Shown here: positions 60,581-64,000 of the stretch, piece after piece
How the letters are laid out: each line of letters begins with the position of its first letter
Numbering within the stretch: the stretch's first letter is position 1
The notes under the pieces: generated by a model
What the model was told of the DNA's origin: nothing
What the model saw: the letters and a program-made list of their open reading frames with translations, nothing else
Database searches by the model: none
Assembly: GCA_023442945.1 (NCBI GenBank)
Contig: JAEZWW010000033.1
Location: forward strand, 62,001 to 126,000
Source of the DNA: Pseudomonadota bacterium
Lineage (GTDB): Bacteria; Pseudomonadota; Gammaproteobacteria; Burkholderiales; Burkholderiaceae_C
Direction of reading: 5' to 3'
Length of the DNA stretch: 64,000 nucleotides
Program-made: the position numbers and the translations under genes

Positions 60581-61561
60581 TCAGCCGATGTCCAACTTCA
60601 GGCTTCGAATGAACGGTACCCAGCGTATGCGTTCTTTCTGACCGAACGCGTCGGTTTGCTCGGGCGTTGATGGCGCCAAGCTGTTGGCGCCGAGCTGTGC
60701 AAGCCGCTCGCGCATCGCTGGCATTTGCAGCGCCTTATTGAGGGCGCCGTTGAGCCGTGCAATGGCTTCGTTCGGCGTGCGCGCCGGTGCCATCAGGCAA
60801 TTCCACGTATAGGCCTCGTAATGCCGAAGGCCTTGCTCGCCGAATGTAGGCAGCTGTGGCGCAGCTGGGTTGCGGCGATCACCCGATATGCCCAGCAGAC
60901 GAATGCGGCCCTGCTTGGCCATGGGTTCCGCAGTTGAGAGCGCATCAAACACCATATCAACATGGCCACCTGCGAGGTCGGCCATGGCCGGTCCGTTGCC
61001 TTTATACGGCACGTGGTTGAGTTGAATGTCAGCGGCCTTAGCAAAGGCTTCGCCGACGATGTGGCTGATCGAGCCTGTGCCCGCCGAGCCGAACGTCAGC
61101 TTGCCGGGGTGCGCTTTGCCTTCAGCGATCAACTCGGCCAGCGTCTTGGGGCCTGCCGATTTACCCGCTAGGAGCATATTCGTCCGGCTGACCAGGCCGA
61201 TCGAACGCAGATCTCGTTCGATGTCGAAGGGCAGAGATTTGTACAGGCCGACGTTCATGACCATCTGCGAACTGGTCCCAAAGCCAATGGTCAGTCCGTC
61301 GGGTGCCGCGCGCGCCACGTACTCGGTGCCGATCGATCCACCAGCGCCGGGCTTGTTTTCGACGATGATGGGTTGATCAAGCAGCTCTCCCATGTAGCGC
61401 GCCAGGTCGCGCGCGGTGATGTCGTTGCCGCTGCCCGGCGCAAAGGCCACCACAATGCGCAGGGGTTTGCTGCTTGGCTGCGCCCGCACGCCCGAGGCGA
61501 GCACTACCGTGGCGACCAGGGCGGAACGGCGGGTAAAAGTACGAGGTGTGGCGCGCGACAT
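60581..61561 (-). CDS. Bug-family tripartite tricarboxylate transporter substrate-binding protein
   Basis: 326-residue periplasmic binding protein. The N-terminal signal has a twin-arginine-like TRRSALVATVV stretch and cleavage near VRAQ. Family features are VVAFAPGSGNDITARDLARY, VENKPGAGGSIGTEYVARAA, HVPYKGNGPAMADLAGGHVD and LLGISGDRRNPAAPQLPTFG. Bug proteins bind carboxylates; many serve no adjacent TctAB. It lies 22 bp after the AtuA-like gene on the same strand, so it probably binds the acid degraded by that cluster. Confidence 0.92.
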   Translation of the reverse strand: MSRATPRTFTRRSALVATVVLASGVRAQPSSKPLRIVVAFAPGSGNDITARDLARYMGELLDQPIIVENKPGAGGSIGTEYVARAAPDGLTIGFGTSSQMVMNVGLYKSLPFDIERDLRSIGLVSRTNMLLAGKSAGPKTLAELIAEGKAHPGKLTFGSAGTGSISHIVGEAFAKAADIQLNHVPYKGNGPAMADLAGGHVDMVFDALSTAEPMAKQGRIRLLGISGDRRNPAAPQLPTFGEQGLRHYEAYTWNCLMAPARTPNEAIARLNGALNKALQMPAMRERLAQLGANSLAPSTPEQTDAFGQKERIRWVPFIRSLKLDIG

Positions 61562-61583
61562 GCTTGCTCCCAGGTCCTAAGGG

Positions 61584-63386
61584 TCAGAAATCGCCGGCGG
61601 GTACGCGTACCGGCATCGAAAGAAGGATTTGGGCCATCCCTTTGCCCAGCGGATCGTTGCGCAAGGAGGCCATACCGCCACCGCCCAATGCGCGTTCGCA
61701 GATGAAGTTGAGCGCATGGATGCCAGGCAGCTCGTATCGGGTAACAGGACCATTCACCAGATGCGCCAGGTAGGCGGCCACGCGTTCCGGGGTAACTTCG
61801 GCGCGCACCAGCGGTAGCCATTCGGGCCGGCGCGCAATCAGGCCGATGTTGGAGGTGTCGCCCTTGTCGCCTGAGCGGGCCCACACGAGTTGTACCAAGG
61901 GGATCTCTTTCCACTCAGTGGTGGGTAACGGACTTGCAGCCGAAACTGGGCTTGGGGCTGCGGCGACTGGCGAGACCTCGTGCCCCTGTGTCGACGGCGG
62001 AACGGGAAGGCTCTCGCCTTCGTACGCAACCGTGGGCGCCAGCAGCGCTTTGTCGAGCAGGAAGGCGTACTGCCGGATCGACGGTGACACACCTGCACGG
62101 CCCCCGGCGCCGGTCGTGCCGGGCGCCCAGGACGTGCCGGCGGGTGCGACTTCGCGCGAAAGCAGTTGCAGCGCGGCCTTGTCCGGATGGTGGGCGGTGA
62201 TACGAAGTACCGCTTCGCGCAATTCGTTGACTACAGGCAGCGCGTGCGGCCCGTAGCTGCTTTCGGCGCTCAACACCTCAATGGCGTTCGACGTCAACGG
62301 CGGCATCCCCCGTTCGGCCAGCAGGTCACCGACCCGCTCGAAGATTGCTTCACCGGTGCGTCGGGCCTTGGCCACGGCGTCGAACCCCACAATGGTGAGC
62401 TGCGCCGAGGTCTTGAAGCCGTCGACATAGGTCGCGCTCACCTTGTAGGTCGACGTCGGCGCAAAACCGCGTGCGCCGGAAACACGGACATGCTCGGGGT
62501 CGAGCTGTTCAATGCGGACCTCGCGCCAGTCGCAGCGCACGTCGGGCAGCAGGTAGGCGGCAGGGTCGTGGATTTCGTAGAGCAGTTGTTCCGCAACACA
62601 CTGCGGTGCGATCAGGCCGCCGGTTCCTGCAGGCTTGGTGACGTTGAAGTTGCCGTCGGCACTGCATTCGACGATCGGATAGCCGATATGCGCCCAATCC
62701 GGTACATCGCGCCAATCGGTATGAAGCCCCCCTGTGGCCTGGCAGCCGCATTCCAGGATATGGCCCGCCAGGCTGCCGCCGGACAAACGGTCGTAGTCGG
62801 TCGGGGACCAGTTGAACGAATGCATCAGTGCACCCAAGGTCACTGCCGAATCCACACAACGGCCCGTGATGACGATCTGCGCACCGGCGTCCAGTGCGGC
62901 TTTGATCGGCAAGGCGCCCAAGTAGGCGTTGGCCGTCAGGACTTTGGCGGGCAACGGCGTGCGACTCTGCAGTTCCTGGATCGGTGGATCGGCAGCGCGC
63001 AGCGCGGGCAACTGGGGCATCACGTCGTCGCCAGTGACTACCGCAATACGGACCGCTATGCCCAGCTCAGCGGCCAATGCTTGCAACGCGTCTGCACAGC
63101 CCTGCGGATTGACCCCGCCTGCATTGCTAATGACGCGGATGCCCTGGTCCACCACGTTCTTGAGCACGCTGCGCATGGCGACATCGACGAAGTCTGTGGC
63201 GTAACCCATGGCGGAGTTCTTGAGGCGCGCGCCCGCCAGAATCGACATCGTCAACTCGGCCAGGTAGTCGAACACCAGAAAGTCCAGCTGACCGCTTTTC
63301 ACAAGCTGCGGCGCGCCCACACTCGAGTCACCCCAAAAGCCCGACGCGCCTCCGATGCGCACCACCTTTTCGTTGGTTTGATTCAT
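61584..63386 (-). CDS. AtuA-like (DUF1446) acyclic terpene utilisation family protein
   Basis: 600 residues. The N-terminal 450 are an AtuA/DUF1446 domain (RIGGASGFWGDSSVGAPQLV, SNAGGVNPQGCADALQALA, VITGRCVDSAVTLGALMH, TGGLIAPQCVAEQLLYEIHD). After a Pro/Ser/Ala linker the last 100 form the AtuA C-terminal domain (LVWARSGDKGDTSNIGLIAR, HALNFICERALGGGG). AtuA is needed for citronellol/geraniol degradation in Pseudomonas, but its reaction is unknown. Start ATG 63386 overlaps the hydratase stop by 4 bp (ATGA). Confidence 0.88.
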   Translation of the reverse strand: MNQTNEKVVRIGGASGFWGDSSVGAPQLVKSGQLDFLVFDYLAELTMSILAGARLKNSAMGYATDFVDVAMRSVLKNVVDQGIRVISNAGGVNPQGCADALQALAAELGIAVRIAVVTGDDVMPQLPALRAADPPIQELQSRTPLPAKVLTANAYLGALPIKAALDAGAQIVITGRCVDSAVTLGALMHSFNWSPTDYDRLSGGSLAGHILECGCQATGGLHTDWRDVPDWAHIGYPIVECSADGNFNVTKPAGTGGLIAPQCVAEQLLYEIHDPAAYLLPDVRCDWREVRIEQLDPEHVRVSGARGFAPTSTYKVSATYVDGFKTSAQLTIVGFDAVAKARRTGEAIFERVGDLLAERGMPPLTSNAIEVLSAESSYGPHALPVVNELREAVLRITAHHPDKAALQLLSREVAPAGTSWAPGTTGAGGRAGVSPSIRQYAFLLDKALLAPTVAYEGESLPVPPSTQGHEVSPVAAAPSPVSAASPLPTTEWKEIPLVQLVWARSGDKGDTSNIGLIARRPEWLPLVRAEVTPERVAAYLAHLVNGPVTRYELPGIHALNFICERALGGGGMASLRNDPLGKGMAQILLSMPVRVPAGDF

Positions 63387-64000
63387 TTCCCGCTCCATTG
63401 AGGTTGGCGCTTCTCGCGAAAGGCTGCCTGCCCTTCGGCGGCGTCTTCGGTCAGCGCTATGAGGCCGATCTGGCTTTCCGTGAAGGCCATTGACTCTTCA
63501 AAAGACATGGCACCGATGCGCTTCATCAGGTAGAGCCCTCGCCGGATGGCTGCGGGCGATTTGTCGAGGAAACGGTTGAGCAAGGACTGAACGCCCTCGT
63601 CCAGATCGGCGCTGACGCGGTTGATCAAACCCAGGTGCAGCGCTTCGTCAGCGGAGATCGGCTCGCCGGTGATACACAGTTCGGTTAATGCGCGTGGGCC
63701 GATCAAGCCGTTCAGCACCGTCAACACCTGGGCGGGAAAGACGCCAACCTTCACTTCCGGCAAGCCAAACTGCGCATGGGGCGCAGCCACGACCAGATCG
63801 CACATGGCCATCAGACCCATGCCGCCAGCCATGCAGGCGCCGTTGACACGTGCGACCAGGGGGATGGTGAGTTGCCGGGACAGGCGCAGCAGGTTGGCGA
63901 AGCTTTGCGTGGGCTCCGCGTAGTCGAATCGAAACGACTGGCCGGTCTGCAGGTCGGCGCCCGCACAAAACGCCTTGTCGCCAGCGCCGGTGATGACGAT
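63383..64000 (-). CDS. Enoyl-CoA hydratase/isomerase family protein (5' end outside window)
   Basis: Crotonase-fold enzyme, 205 residues visible. Motifs: ITGAGDKAFCAGADLQTGQS (oxyanion-hole strand), VARVNGACMAGGMGLMAMCD, FGLPEVKVGVFPAQ with the first catalytic-position Glu and LTELCITGEPISADEA with the second. It should hydrate or isomerise an enoyl-CoA in the same pathway as the AtuA-like protein. The gene continues past 64000; translational coupling to the AtuA-like gene is clear from the ATGA overlap. Confidence 0.92.
   Translation of the reverse strand: MVITGAGDKAFCAGADLQTGQSFRFDYAEPTQSFANLLRLSRQLTIPLVARVNGACMAGGMGLMAMCDLVVAAPHAQFGLPEVKVGVFPAQVLTVLNGLIGPRALTELCITGEPISADEALHLGLINRVSADLDEGVQSLLNRFLDKSPAAIRRGLYLMKRIGAMSFEESMAFTESQIGLIALTEDAAEGQAAFREKRQPQWSGK

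Overview
The window reads as a chromosomal stretch of a high-GC betaproteobacterium, most likely order Burkholderiales, family Comamonadaceae. The evidence is the gene orders ribF-ileS-lspA, rpsF-priB-rpsR-rplI-dnaB, tolB-pal-cpoB and iscR-iscS-iscU-iscA-hscB-hscA-fdx, the tripartite tricarboxylate (TctAB/Bug) transport genes, and a dispersed repeat of about 65 bp that I associate, from memory only, with this family. No phage, insertion sequence, CRISPR array or rRNA operon is visible.

Layout. 0-10 kb: the 3' part of a GspE/PulE ATPase, tctBA, a gamma-glutamyltransferase-like enzyme, two EamA permeases, a divergent SDR, a quinone oxidoreductase and an HdeD-type membrane protein. 10-24 kb: lspA, ileS and ribF on the minus strand, glutaryl-CoA dehydrogenase with a divergent LysR regulator, msrA, a CopD-like and a YeeE-like membrane protein, upp, a HerA-like ATPase, yebC and a tiny lipoprotein. 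23.5-30 kb: a tightly packed plus-strand run purD-hemF-nadD-rsfS-rlmH-(small membrane gene)-maf-rng. 30-42 kb: msbA, diverging from tolB-pal-cpoB, then the ribosomal S6 operon, dnaB, an aromatic/aspartate aminotransferase, uvrB and a BON lipoprotein. 42-52.6 kb: an M20 amidohydrolase with an MFS permease, the isc iron-sulfur operon with two extra genes (a frameshifted cupin and a small cysteine-rich protein), dnaQ and tRNA-Val(CAC).

52.7-64 kb looks accessory. One minus-strand block runs fabI, a DUF3141 protein, a MaoC-Pta fusion, acetate kinase and then a small RRM-like gene. A TTGA-N6-TCAA dyad of FNR/FixK type lies about 50 bp upstream of fabI. An AraC-type regulator diverges from it and is preceded by an eight-codon leader frame. 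A second minus-strand block holds an enoyl-CoA hydratase (cut by the window end), an AtuA-like DUF1446 protein and a Bug-type solute-binding protein. The dispersed repeat has no copy here although at least 13 lie between 5 and 50.4 kb.

Two themes deserve attention. First, the fabI-DUF3141-MaoC/Pta-AckA block looks like an oxygen-responsive acyl-CoA or polyhydroxyalkanoate-linked route ending in substrate-level ATP formation. Its PHA-synthase-like cysteine enzyme is uncharacterised, and its MaoC domain has lost the usual catalytic residues. Second, the repeat has become part of genes: it encodes in-frame peptide in nadD and hscA (the same AARAD sequence in both), gene ends in iscR, msbA and maf, and apparent start or ribosome-binding sites for rng, iscU and an EamA permease.
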